From NCBI RefSeq assembly GCF_016862975.1, contig NZ_BONZ01000068.1, positions 1 to 64,000 on the forward strand: 64,000 nucleotides of DNA, given 5' to 3'. This DNA is from Rugosimonospora africana (GTDB lineage: Bacteria; Actinomycetota; Actinomycetes; Mycobacteriales; Micromonosporaceae). This document shows positions 16,895 to 25,505 of the stretch, one piece after another. Both the position numbers and the translations under genes were made by a program. The notes under the pieces were generated by a model that did no database searches, had not been told where the DNA came from, and was given only the letters and a program-made list of their open reading frames with translations. Position 1 is the first letter of the stretch; each line of letters starts with the position of its first letter.

Positions 16895-16982
16895 GCCCCG
16901 CCCCCGCCCTCCCGGTGCCTCACCGGCCCACCGTACCCAGGCCGGCACGCCTCGGCGTGGCGGGGGCTCCCGCGACAGCCCG

Positions 16983-17636
16983 TTACGGGGGCGCCGGGAC
17001 GTAGGTGCGCGGACCGAGCAGGGCGATCGACGCCTGTACCGCGACCTCGGTGATGTCGGTCATCCGCCCGCCGTCCTCGACCGTGCTGGCGAACAGCTCC
17101 CGCAGCCCGCCCAGCAGCATGACGGCCAGTTGCCGGGGCACCGGACCGACCCCGATGGCGTGCCACTCGTCGGTGTCGCAGAGCGTCTGGACCATGGTGA
17201 TGAACGCTTCCATGGTGTCGCGATGCAGATCGCGGGCCGCGGCGCCGAGCGACGGTACGTCGCGGATCCAGCTCAGCGTGATGGCCGGCGCGGACTCCGC
17301 GCTGTGGATCCACGCCTCGATCGCCTGCCGCACCTGCACCGCCCAGGCGGCGGTCGGGTCGACCGAAGTGGAGATGTGCCGCACCAGTTCCGCGTTCGCG
17401 TCGGTGAGCAGCGCGATGAAGCACGCCTCCTTGCTGGCGAAGTGCTCGTAGAAGGTCCGCCGCGAGGTCCGTGCCCGGCGGACGATGTCGGCGACCGTGG
17501 TGTTGCGGTAGCCGTCGGCCGCGATCGACGCGACCAGGCCGTCGAGCAGCCGCTGGCGGAAGGTGCCCACGTCGCCGGGCCCGGTCGCCGTCCGGGCGGC
17601 CTGGGGCTGGCGAGCCGCGGTCGTCACGGTGATCAC
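16983..17636 (-). CDS. TetR-family repressor of the P450/monooxygenase operon
   Basis: A 217-residue protein with an N-terminal TetR HTH (IAADGYRNTTVADIVRRARTSRRTFYEHFASKEACF, ~40-75) and an all-helical ligand domain. It is divergent from a four-gene catabolic or tailoring operon. A perfect 20-bp palindrome lies 59 bp upstream of its start within the shared 136-bp spacer, so it most likely represses that operon and itself. The ligand is probably a substrate of the operon. Confidence 0.9.
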   Translation of the reverse strand: MITVTTAARQPQAARTATGPGDVGTFRQRLLDGLVASIAADGYRNTTVADIVRRARTSRRTFYEHFASKEACFIALLTDANAELVRHISTSVDPTAAWAVQVRQAIEAWIHSAESAPAITLSWIRDVPSLGAAARDLHRDTMEAFITMVQTLCDTDEWHAIGVGPVPRQLAVMLLGGLRELFASTVEDGGRMTDITEVAVQASIALLGPRTYVPAPP

Positions 17637-17694
17637 GGTAGCCCTTTCCGGTGGGACGGCTCTTGAACGGAATGGTACCCCGGCGTACCGTCGA

Positions 17695-17714
17695 CTGGTA
17701 CGTGCACGTACCAG
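17695..17714. promoter_or_regulatory. TetR operator, perfect 20-bp palindrome
   Basis: CTGGTACGTGCACGTACCAG is fully symmetric. A weaker related dyad (GGTAC-N6-GTACC) lies at 17674-17689. Both are in the divergent promoter between the TetR gene and the P450 operon. Confidence 0.7.
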
Positions 17715-17772
17715 CCCCGCGCATCAACCCCGCGTACCAGCCCGCGTTACATGCCAAGGAAGGTGGTGGCTG

Positions 17773-19134
17773 ATGGCCACGGTGACGCTTCCTCGCGGCC
17801 CGTCGACCCCGTCCGTGATCCAGGCTGCCATGACGCTGACCCCCGGAAACAGGATGCGCCGGCTGCGCGACCGCTTCGGGGACACCTTTCGCGTCAAGCT
17901 GCCAAAGATCGAACACGCCCTGGTCGTCAGCGATCCGGCCGAGGTCAAGCAGCTGCTCCAGTCCGGCGCCGACACCGTCGACAACCTCAGCCTCAATCTC
18001 AGTCGGGTGCTGGGGCCGGGCTCGATGTTCGCCCTCAACGGGGAGAGGCATCACCGGCAGCGCCGGTTGCTCGTGCCGCCGTTCCACGGCCGCCGGCTGG
18101 CCGCATACGAGACGATCGTCGAGGAGGAGACGGTACGCGAGCTGGCGACCTGGCCGCAGGACCGGCCGTTGCCGACGATGCCGTCCATGATGCGCATCAC
18201 CCTGAACGCCATCCTGCGCACCGTGTTCGGCGCCAAGGGCACCGAGCTGGCTGAGCTGCGTGAGCTGCTGCCCCGGATCGTCGTCCTCGGCTCCCGGCTG
18301 GCCTCGCTGCCGATCCCCGATGTCGGCCGTGGCCGGTGGAGCCCGTGGGGGCGGTTCTGGGCGATGCGCCGCCGCTACGACGCGATCGTCGAACGGATGC
18401 TGGCCAGTGCCGCGGCAGACCCGCAGCTCGACGAGCGCGACGACATCCTCGCGATGATGCTGCAGAGCCGGTACGAAGACGGCGGCCGGATGAGCCACAG
18501 CGAGGTCGCGGACCAGTTGCTCACCCTGCTGTCCGCCGGACACGAGACGACGGCCACGACGCTGGCCTGGACGGTCGAGCGGCTGCGCCGCCACCCCGAG
18601 GTGCTGCGCGACCTGGTCGCCGAGGTGGACGCGGGCGGCAGCGCGCTGCGCCAGGCGACGATCATCGAGGTGCAGCGGACCCGCCCGGTCGTCGAGGTGG
18701 TCGCCCGGCAGGTGATGGTGGACAGTCTCCAGCTCGGTCGCTGGACGCTTCCCCGGGGATGCGCGGTCATCGTCAGCATCACGCTCGTCCACGACAACGA
18801 CACCCTCTTCCCCGACGCGGGGACGTTCGATCCACACCGGTTCGTCGACGCGAAGCCGGACCTGTACGAGTGGATCCCGTTCGGCGGCGGCACCCGACGT
18901 TGCCTCGGCGCGGCGTTCGCGAACATGGAGATGAACGTCGTGCTGCGTACCATGCTGCGTGACTACACGGTGCTGCCGACGTCCGAGGCCGCCGAGAAGC
19001 GGCATTCCCGCGGCATCACGAACGGCCCGGCGTTGGGCGGACGGGCGGTCGTCCGCCGCCGGAGCACACAGCCGGGGTCCGCGGCAGCGGGCCACACGAC
19101 CACCGGCCACCCGACCACCGGAGAGCAGTCGTGA
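17773..19134 (+). CDS. Cytochrome P450
   Basis: A 453-residue P450 with I-helix AGHETT (~255), ExxR motif EVQR (~298) and heme-binding FGGGTRRCLG (~369, Cys thiolate). Overall similarity in motif style is to CYP110/CYP1xx fatty-acid or terpene hydroxylases (N-terminal VIQAAMTLTPGNRMRRLRDRFGD). ATG 17773 has a GGAAGG ribosome-binding site. It is first gene of an operon with an alpha/beta hydrolase, an SDR and an FAD monooxygenase, linked by stop/start overlaps. No ferredoxin is adjacent. The substrate is unknown, likely lipophilic. Confidence 0.92.
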   Translation: MATVTLPRGPSTPSVIQAAMTLTPGNRMRRLRDRFGDTFRVKLPKIEHALVVSDPAEVKQLLQSGADTVDNLSLNLSRVLGPGSMFALNGERHHRQRRLLVPPFHGRRLAAYETIVEEETVRELATWPQDRPLPTMPSMMRITLNAILRTVFGAKGTELAELRELLPRIVVLGSRLASLPIPDVGRGRWSPWGRFWAMRRRYDAIVERMLASAAADPQLDERDDILAMMLQSRYEDGGRMSHSEVADQLLTLLSAGHETTATTLAWTVERLRRHPEVLRDLVAEVDAGGSALRQATIIEVQRTRPVVEVVARQVMVDSLQLGRWTLPRGCAVIVSITLVHDNDTLFPDAGTFDPHRFVDAKPDLYEWIPFGGGTRRCLGAAFANMEMNVVLRTMLRDYTVLPTSEAAEKRHSRGITNGPALGGRAVVRRRSTQPGSAAAGHTTTGHPTTGEQS

Positions 19135-20051
19135 CCGAGCAGCTTGTCGACGTCGGGCGAGGCGTCCACCTGGCCTGCGAGCAGATCGGTGACGCCGGTG
19201 CCGAGCCGGTCGTCCTCGTCGCCGGGCTGGGCCAGCAGCTACTCAGCTGGCCGACCGAGTTCTGTGAGCGGCTCGCCGCGCGGGGGTACCGGGTCGTCCG
19301 CTTCGACAACCGCGACGTGGGCCGGTCGACCCACCTACGGTTCCGGCCCCGGCACCCGCTCGTGACGATGGCCCGGCGCTTCCACCCGGACCAGTACGAC
19401 CTCACCGACCTGGCCACCGACACCCTCGGCCTGATCGACGCGCTCGGCTACCGGCGGCCGCACCTGGTCGGCATCTCCATGGGCGGCATGATCGCCCAGT
19501 CGGTCGCGACGCTGTGGCCGGACCGGGTACGCACCCTCACCTCGATGATGTCGATGACCGGGGCGCGCGGTTCCGGTCGTCCGGCGCTGTCCACCATGCG
19601 GCTGCTGGCCGGGCGCCCGTCGAGGACCCGGCAGGAATCGGCCGACCGGGCGGTACGGATGTTCCGGCACATCGGCTCGCACGGCTTCCCGTTCGACGAG
19701 ACCTGGGTACGCGAGCTGGCCGGCGAGGGGTACGACCGGGATCCGTCCAGCGGCGGCGTGGCCCGGCAGCTCGCCGCGATCGTCCGCTCCGGCGACCGGA
19801 CCGCGCAGTTGCGCGCGATCACCGCGCCGACGCTGGTTATCCACGGCGACCGCGACCGGATGGTCCACCCGAGCGGCGGGGCCGCGACCGCGCGAGCGAT
19901 CGCCGGCGCCCGGCTGGAGACCATCCGTGGGCTGGGCCACGACCTCCCGCGGGACGCCTGGCCAACCCTGGTCGACCTGATCGACACGCATGCCCGCCGC
20001 GGCGGGCAGCCCGAGCTGGCGGGGAGCACCGATGCGTCGAGCACATCCTGA
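19131..20051 (+). CDS. Alpha/beta hydrolase
   Basis: A 306-residue alpha/beta hydrolase with nucleophile elbow GISMGG (Ser), DNRDVGRST after strand 4, and VIHGDRDRMVHP plus GLGHDLP (acid and His). The GTG 19131 start overlaps the P450 stop (GTGA). In this operon it would hydrolyse the ester or lactone product of the Baeyer-Villiger-type monooxygenase, which gives the cluster a coherent ring- or chain-cleavage logic. This is inference from context. Confidence 0.9.
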   Translation: MTEQLVDVGRGVHLACEQIGDAGAEPVVLVAGLGQQLLSWPTEFCERLAARGYRVVRFDNRDVGRSTHLRFRPRHPLVTMARRFHPDQYDLTDLATDTLGLIDALGYRRPHLVGISMGGMIAQSVATLWPDRVRTLTSMMSMTGARGSGRPALSTMRLLAGRPSRTRQESADRAVRMFRHIGSHGFPFDETWVRELAGEGYDRDPSSGGVARQLAAIVRSGDRTAQLRAITAPTLVIHGDRDRMVHPSGGAATARAIAGARLETIRGLGHDLPRDAWPTLVDLIDTHARRGGQPELAGSTDASSTS

Positions 20052-20883
20052 CATCACCGGCCGCCCGGTAATGATCACCGGAGCCGCCTCGGGGATCGGC
20101 CGCAGCCTCGCCCGGCGGCTGTCCAGGCTGGGCTCGCCGGTGGCCATCGCCGACCAGGACGAGGCCGGGCTCGCCAAGACCGCTGCCTCGCTGTCCGGCA
20201 CGGTACTGACCCGGGTCCTCGACGTCCGGGACGCGGCCGACGTGACGCGGTTCGCCGGCGAGGTACGCGAATGGATGCCGGCGCCGCTGGCGGCGGTGTT
20301 CAACAATGCCGGCGTCGCGCTGACCTCGACCGTGCTGGACGCGGTGCCGGAGGACGACGACTGGCTGCACGAGACCAACTTCCACGGCGTGGTCAACGGC
20401 ACCCGGGCGTTCCTGCCGATCCTCGTGGCGCAGGACGCCGGCGCCATCGTGAACACGTCCAGCGTCTTCGGTCTGCTCGGCATGCCCTACCAGAGCGCCT
20501 ACTGCGCGGCGAAGTTCGCGGTCCGCGGCTTCACCGACGCCCTACGCCAGGAGTTGCGGGGCACGGGCGTGCGGGCGATCACCGTGCACCCCGGGGGCAT
20601 CACCACCAACATCGCCCGCAACGCCCGGATGCGCAAGGACCCGCAGGGCCTCGGGCGCACCCGGGAGCAGATGGCGGCCCAGTTCGAGGCGGCCACCCTG
20701 ACCTCACCGGACCGCGCCGCGGCGATCATCCATCACGGCGTCGAGCGCGGGAAGGCACGGATCCTGGTCGGGCCGGACGCGTACGTGTTCGACGCGCTCG
20801 CCAGGATCACACCCACCCACTACTACAGCCTGATCTCCGGGTTGCAGTCCACCCTGAGCTCCCGGCGCCGGAGGGCCCAGTGA
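20032..20883 (+). CDS. Short-chain dehydrogenase/reductase
   Basis: A 283-residue SDR with TGAASGIG cofactor loop (~16), FNNAGVA, catalytic Ser in NTSSVFG and YCAAK (Tyr ~157, Lys ~161). ATG 20032 (GGGGAG ribosome-binding site) overlaps the hydrolase gene by 20 bp. By context it could oxidise an alcohol made by the P450 to the ketone used by the monooxygenase downstream. It is similar in arrangement to SadH in the mycobacterial mymA operon. Confidence 0.92.
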   Translation: MRRAHPDITGRPVMITGAASGIGRSLARRLSRLGSPVAIADQDEAGLAKTAASLSGTVLTRVLDVRDAADVTRFAGEVREWMPAPLAAVFNNAGVALTSTVLDAVPEDDDWLHETNFHGVVNGTRAFLPILVAQDAGAIVNTSSVFGLLGMPYQSAYCAAKFAVRGFTDALRQELRGTGVRAITVHPGGITTNIARNARMRKDPQGLGRTREQMAAQFEAATLTSPDRAAAIIHHGVERGKARILVGPDAYVFDALARITPTHYYSLISGLQSTLSSRRRRAQ

Positions 20884-22370
20884 CCACCTCCACCGAGCAC
20901 GTCGACGTGCTCATCATCGGCGCCGGACTGTCCGGCATCGGTGCCGCGCACCACATCCAGTCGGCCTTCCCGCACCGGACCTACACGATCCTGGAGGCGC
21001 GCGACGCCATCGGTGGCACCTGGGACCTGTTCCGGTACCCGGGTGTGCGCTCGGACTCGGACATGCACACGCTCGGGTACCGGTTCCGGCCGTGGACGCA
21101 GGCCAAGGCCATCGCCGACGGGCCGTCGATCCTGGACTACGTGCGGGAGACCGCCGCCGAGGCCGGGATCGACCGGCAGATCCGCTTCGGCCACCGGGCC
21201 GTCCGGGCGCAGTGGTCCACTGTGGACGCCCGCTGGACCGTGGACGTGGTACACGGCGACGAGCCGGTCCGGCTGACAACGAGTTTTCTCTACCTGTGTA
21301 CCGGCTACTACCGGTACGACGCCGGGTACGTGCCGGAATTCCCGGGCATCGAGCGGTTCACCGGTACGGTGGTCCATCCGCAGTTCTGGCCGGAAGACCT
21401 GGACCACACCGGCAAGAAGGTGGTGGTGATCGGCAGCGGCGCGACGGCCGTGACGCTCGTCCCGGCGCTGGCCGACCGGGCCACGCACGTGACGATGCTC
21501 CAGCGCTCCCCCACGTACATCGCGTCGCGGCCGGGCGAGGACGCGATCGCGAACCGGCTGCGGCGCACGATCGGGGCACGCCGGGCGTACCCGGTGACCC
21601 GGTGGAAGAACGTCCTGCTCGGCACTGCGTTCTACCGGCTGGCCCGGAGCCGCCCGCGGGTCATGAAGTCGTTGATCCGCAAGGGGGCGATCCGGCAACT
21701 GCCGCCCGGGTACGACGTCGACACCCACTTCAACCCGCGCTACCAACCCTGGGACCAGCGGCTGTGCCTGGCCCCCGACGGAGATCTGTTCACCGCGATC
21801 CGGCGCGGGGGCGCCTCGGTGGTCACGGACCGGATCGCCGAGTTCACGCCCACCGGCGTGTGCCTGGAATCGGGTGCCGAACTCGATGCGGACATCGTCG
21901 TGACCGCGACCGGACTGCGTCTGCTGGCGTTCGGCGGGATGGACCTCGTCGTCGACGGTCGCGAGGTGACGCTGCGGGACACCATGGCGTACAAGAGCAT
22001 GATGCTGTCCGGCGTGCCGAACTTCGTGTTCACCATCGGGTACACCAACGCGTCCTGGACGCTGAAGGCCGACCTCGTCGGCGAGTACACCGTCCGGCTG
22101 CTGCGCTACCTCGACGCCCGCGGGTACGACCAGTGCGTACCGGCCGACGACGATCCCACCGTCAACCGGCAGCCGCTGCTGGACTTTCAGGCCGGCTATG
22201 TGCTGCGCTCCGTCGACGAGTTCCCGCGGTCCGGCTCACGGACGCCGTGGCGCCTGGGCATGAGCTACGCGCACGACGTCCTGAACCTTCGGTACGGCCG
22301 GATCGACGACGGTGTCCTGCGGTTCTCCCGCCGCCCGGCGGTCGCGCCCCCGATGCCCCGGGCCGCCTGA
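20880..22370 (+). CDS. Baeyer-Villiger-type flavin monooxygenase (EthA/MymA-like)
   Basis: A 496-residue FAD/NADPH enzyme with Rossmann motif GAGLSGIG (~14), NADPH motif GSGATAV (~185) and the BVMO fingerprint FTGTVVHPQFWP (~160, FxGxxxHxxxWP). It shows the GGTWDLFRYPGVRSDSDM block typical of EthA/MymA monooxygenases. The GTG 20880 start overlaps the SDR stop. Likely reaction: insertion of oxygen next to a carbonyl in a lipophilic substrate, with the hydrolase opening the ester. Confidence 0.92.
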   Translation: MTTSTEHVDVLIIGAGLSGIGAAHHIQSAFPHRTYTILEARDAIGGTWDLFRYPGVRSDSDMHTLGYRFRPWTQAKAIADGPSILDYVRETAAEAGIDRQIRFGHRAVRAQWSTVDARWTVDVVHGDEPVRLTTSFLYLCTGYYRYDAGYVPEFPGIERFTGTVVHPQFWPEDLDHTGKKVVVIGSGATAVTLVPALADRATHVTMLQRSPTYIASRPGEDAIANRLRRTIGARRAYPVTRWKNVLLGTAFYRLARSRPRVMKSLIRKGAIRQLPPGYDVDTHFNPRYQPWDQRLCLAPDGDLFTAIRRGGASVVTDRIAEFTPTGVCLESGAELDADIVVTATGLRLLAFGGMDLVVDGREVTLRDTMAYKSMMLSGVPNFVFTIGYTNASWTLKADLVGEYTVRLLRYLDARGYDQCVPADDDPTVNRQPLLDFQAGYVLRSVDEFPRSGSRTPWRLGMSYAHDVLNLRYGRIDDGVLRFSRRPAVAPPMPRAA

Positions 22371-22406
22371 CCCGGCCGTACCGTCATCCCCCGCTCCCCG
22401 CGCCGG

Positions 22407-23279
22407 TCAGCTGTCCTGGCCGAGCAGAGAGCGCCGCACCTCGATGGTGCCGACGTGGGTACGCGCGACAATCTTCACGGTCGAGTCCGACTGTGCCGGG
22501 GCGTCCGCGTCGTTCAACGCGTTGCGCACGCCGCCGATCAGGGAATGCGCGTCGAGGTAGGCCGAGGTGCCCTCCCGGATCCCGACTTCGATCGACCCGG
22601 CCGTGGCCTCCAGCGAGACGGATCCCTGCCGGACCTCACCGATCCGCAGGCTGCCGTTGGCCGTCTTGGCCGTCACGTCGGCGTACGCCCGGTCGACGGA
22701 CAGGCTGCCGTTGACACCGGTCAGCTTCAGGTCCCCGGTGATCTGGCCGATCTCGACCGGGCCGCTGAGGTTCTTGATCTCGGCGCTCCCCTCGATCCGG
22801 CCGATCCGCACGTGGCCATGCGCCGTGGTGGCCTCCACGTCGCCGATCGCGGATCCGATACTCACCAGGCCGAGCGCGGTGTCCAGGCGCAGCGGTCCGG
22901 TCTGCTCCAGCTCGATGTCACCGGCGGCGGTCGAGAAGCGGCACTCGCCCAGCCGGCCCTCGCCGTGCATGCGTCCCAGGGCCGACGCACCCCGCACGCC
23001 GGAGCCCGCCGGAAGGTCGACCGTCACCTGGACGCGACCCTCCTGGGCCGCTCCGGAGATGCGGCCGAGCAGGCCACGCCGCTTCGGCGTCTGTACCGAC
23101 AGCGTGCCGTCGGCGTACTCCACCCGGGTCCGCTCCGCGGCCCGCACGTCGACCTCCCGATCGCTGGCCGGGCGCACCGTCACCACGGTGTCCGCGCGGT
23201 CGCCGGCAGTGAGGTGGACGTCCCCGGCGATGAGGTCGAGCTTGACGGTGATCGGTGCGGGAGTGGCGAAGGTTGGCAT
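22407..23279 (-). CDS. DUF4097-type beta-helix protein
   Basis: A 290-residue protein made of regular short beta repeats (SAIGDVEATTAHGHVRIG, NLSGPVEIGQITGDLKL, TANGSLRIGEV), the pattern of DUF4097/putative adhesin domains. There is no signal peptide or membrane helix, so it is cytosolic. The molecular role of these proteins is not known. It lies 60 bp downstream of a ribbon-helix-helix gene with which it is likely co-transcribed; in actinomycetes such pairs are common. Confidence 0.82.
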   Translation of the reverse strand: MPTFATPAPITVKLDLIAGDVHLTAGDRADTVVTVRPASDREVDVRAAERTRVEYADGTLSVQTPKRRGLLGRISGAAQEGRVQVTVDLPAGSGVRGASALGRMHGEGRLGECRFSTAAGDIELEQTGPLRLDTALGLVSIGSAIGDVEATTAHGHVRIGRIEGSAEIKNLSGPVEIGQITGDLKLTGVNGSLSVDRAYADVTAKTANGSLRIGEVRQGSVSLEATAGSIEVGIREGTSAYLDAHSLIGGVRNALNDADAPAQSDSTVKIVARTHVGTIEVRRSLLGQDS

Positions 23280-23339
23280 GGTGAAGCCCTTTCGGTCGGG
23301 TGGTGTCGGCGTTCGCGGGGAAAAGTGAGGGGTGACGGG

Positions 23340-23855
23340 TCAGCGGGTCCAGCCGCGGTAGCTCTGCCCGATCTGCAAGCCGCGCCGGCCGGAACTGCCG
23401 CGACGGTCCTCGGCCTCGATCGTGGCGGCCACCACCCGGACGAGCCAGGTGTTGACGGACAGTCCCTCCCGGCCGGCGGCCTCGTCGACCCGTGACTTCA
23501 GCCGCTCGGGGAGCCGGAGGCTGATCCGTGACGTGGCGCCGTCGTCGGCGAGGGGTGCGGCCGGCGCGGCGGGTGACATGTCGTCCGCGACGTCCTCGGG
23601 CATCCCGCCGGAAGCCGGCGAGTCCACGACGAACTCCGGGTTGCCTTCGCGGAGTCGGACGTACACCGAACCGGCCGCCAGGCCGGTGCTGATCTCGTCG
23701 GCCGCGGCGGACAGCGCGTTGAGCATGTTCAGGCGGATGGCCGATTCGAGCGGCCCGACAAACCGGTCGAGGAACGCCTGGGCATCCTCTCCCCCGGCGG
23801 TACCGGCGGCGGCGAGCGCGCGGCTGAGGCTGTCCACGTACGGCTCAAGGTCCAT
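23340..23855 (-). CDS. Ribbon-helix-helix DNA-binding protein
   Basis: A 171-residue protein whose C-terminal region (ISLRLPERLKSRVDEAAGREGLSVNTWLVRVVAA, ~110-145) is a ribbon-helix-helix domain of the Arc/HicB type. The N-terminal ~80 residues are acidic and helical, followed by a Pro/Ala-rich linker. Likely an autoregulator of itself and the DUF4097 gene: the 65 bp in front of its start hold two inverted repeats. No toxin-like gene is adjacent, so an antitoxin role is not supported. Confidence 0.78.
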   Translation of the reverse strand: MDLEPYVDSLSRALAAAGTAGGEDAQAFLDRFVGPLESAIRLNMLNALSAAADEISTGLAAGSVYVRLREGNPEFVVDSPASGGMPEDVADDMSPAAPAAPLADDGATSRISLRLPERLKSRVDEAAGREGLSVNTWLVRVVAATIEAEDRRGSSGRRGLQIGQSYRGWTR

Positions 23856-23883
23856 GACAGCAATGTAGCGTCAAATTGGCGCC

Positions 23884-23920
23884 ATGCCAAGCCAGATGGC
23901 ATCAATCTGCTGTCAGATTG
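23884..23920. promoter_or_regulatory. Two adjacent inverted repeats upstream of the RHH gene
   Basis: ATGCCA-N7-TGGCAT (23884-23902) is followed directly by CAATCTG-CTGT-CAGATTG (23903-23920). Both dyads are perfect and lie immediately upstream of the RHH gene start. Multiple short operators are usual for cooperative RHH repressors. Confidence 0.55.
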
Positions 23921-23998
23921 CCCCGGAGAGGAGCCGCGCATACGGCAGCGGGCGGCGGGCGCACGTGTCGCGCCCACCGCCCGCCAGTGCGGAGGTGA

Positions 23999-25096
23999 CT
24001 ACGCCGGTAGCGTCCACAGCTGGTTCGCGGCCCCGGTGCAGCTCCAGATCTGCAACGGGGTGCCATCCGCGGAACTCGGCCCGGTCGCGTCCAGGCACTT
24101 GTTCGAGCCGACGTTGACCAGCTCGTTGCCGCTGCGCCGCCACTGCTGGGCTGCGGTGCCGTTGCAGTCGTACAGCTGCGCCTTCGTACCGTTGACGGTC
24201 CCGGCCGAGGCCACGTCCAGGCACTTGCCGAGCGACCGGATCGTCCCGTCGCCGCCGACCGTCCACTGCTGGGCGGCCGTACCGTTGCAGGTGTAGAGCT
24301 GCACCTTGGTGTTGTTCGCCGGGTTGGCACCGGCAACGTCCACGCACTTGCCGCCGTACCCGACGATCTGGCCGGTCCCTCCGGACGGCGGCGGCGTCGA
24401 CGAGGATCCGACGAAGGCGGTGGCGGCCGAGGCGCCGACCTGATCGATCACCGAGTTGTTCTCCACAGGGTTCGGTACCGTACCGGTGAACACGATGAAC
24501 GTCACCGGCCCCTCGGTCCCGCCGGTGGCCGGATCGGGGTCCACCCCCAGCGCCTGTGCGGTGGCATAGGACGCCTCGCCGATGATGTTGTCGGGGCCCT
24601 CGTCGGCGAACACCGCGTAGACGACCTTGTTGTTGTAGATGACCGCGCCCACGTTGCCCGGCCGGATGCCGGCGCTGGAGTAGTTGAATCGCGAGCTGGG
24701 CAGCGGGATCACGAAGTAGTGCGTGACGTCGGCGGTGAAGAACTGATTGGTCGACGTCTGGAACGAGGTCTCGTCGAAGTACCACGGGTCGGTGCTGGAG
24801 TTGCACCGCGACGTGGAGATGCCATCGCAGTCGACGTCCATGTCCGAAGTCCAGAAGTACGCGGATCCGGTCTTGCAGATGGAGACGGTGGCCGGACCAC
24901 CGTCGTCGGTGGCGTACTTCCCGTTGGACGCTGGTGTGCAGGTCTGGGTCTTGGCCAGCAGCGCGGCGGCGCTCGGGCCGGCGGCGGCCGCAGCCGGAAC
25001 GCTGGTTGTCGGGGTGGTCGACGCCAGCGCCGCGGTGGCGGTTGCCGATAGCGCGGCGACGGCGAGCAGGACCAGGGCGGGACGCAAACGTCTCAC
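23999..25096 (-). CDS. Secreted GH75-type chitosanase with ricin-B lectin (CBM13) domain
   Basis: A 365-residue secreted protein: a signal peptide (residues ~1-26, ALVLLAVAALSATATAALA), a catalytic region with WTSDMDVDCDG, VTHYFVIPLPSSRF and VVYAVFADEGPDNIIGEASYATAQALG (GH75 chitosanase pattern, with conserved acids in the ADEGP and GEAS blocks), a Ser/Pro linker and a C-terminal beta-trefoil with three QxW-type repeats (KCVDVAG, KCLDVAS, KCLDATG; QQWT, QQWR, NQLWT). It should hydrolyse chitosan outside the cell while the lectin binds sugar. GTG 25096 has a GGAGAGG ribosome-binding site. It is monocistronic. Confidence 0.85.
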   Translation of the reverse strand: MRRLRPALVLLAVAALSATATAALASTTPTTSVPAAAAAGPSAAALLAKTQTCTPASNGKYATDDGGPATVSICKTGSAYFWTSDMDVDCDGISTSRCNSSTDPWYFDETSFQTSTNQFFTADVTHYFVIPLPSSRFNYSSAGIRPGNVGAVIYNNKVVYAVFADEGPDNIIGEASYATAQALGVDPDPATGGTEGPVTFIVFTGTVPNPVENNSVIDQVGASAATAFVGSSSTPPPSGGTGQIVGYGGKCVDVAGANPANNTKVQLYTCNGTAAQQWTVGGDGTIRSLGKCLDVASAGTVNGTKAQLYDCNGTAAQQWRRSGNELVNVGSNKCLDATGPSSADGTPLQIWSCTGAANQLWTLPA

Positions 25097-25505
25097 GTTG
25101 CTGCCTCTCCGGTGGGGCGGTGAGCGACTGACGGGGTACGGCCGGGCCGCCCGTACGCGCCGCCCGAAGGTCACCTGGACACGACGCGACCGGCCGGAGT
25201 GACGGCCCAGGGTGTGCCCAGTGACTCGGCTCGGCGCGAGAGGAGCGGTACGGCGAGTAATAGGAAGGGAACCATCCTAACTCGCCTGTGTCAATACCTC
25301 GATGTCTGCCCGAGCGCGTGTCACCGGGGCGTACTCCCAGTTCAGGGCTTTGTTTCGAGCTTGGTGTTGGCTCGCTACGAACCCGTCCGGGCTCGGCGGG
25401 CGCGAACCCTGGCGACAGGCTCCGGTACGGTCAGTCATCTTCCCGGGCCCGACACCGGGGCGATATCGGATCGCGCGCGACGGTCGGGACTGGCAGGCTG
25501 CCCGC
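25097..25505. other. Intergenic region between chitosanase and P-loop genes
   Basis: About 400 bp without a credible gene. It holds the chitosanase promoter side with an imperfect palindrome (25261-25279) and presumably the promoter of the P-loop gene. Nothing else is recognisable. Confidence 0.5.
25261..25279 (-). promoter_or_regulatory. Palindrome upstream of the chitosanase gene
   Basis: TAGGAAGG-GAA-CCATCCTA is an inverted repeat matching at 7 of 8 arm positions, 165 bp upstream of the chitosanase start. Actinomycete chitosanase genes are known to carry palindromic operators for the ROK repressor CsnR, with AGGAAA/TTTCCT-like cores. The resemblance is from memory and should be treated as a hypothesis. 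Confidence 0.4.

Noticed and set aside
23340-23855. Toxin-antitoxin system based on the RHH protein
   Set aside because: The adjacent gene is a 290-residue DUF4097 protein, not a toxin, and the RHH protein is longer than typical antitoxins.
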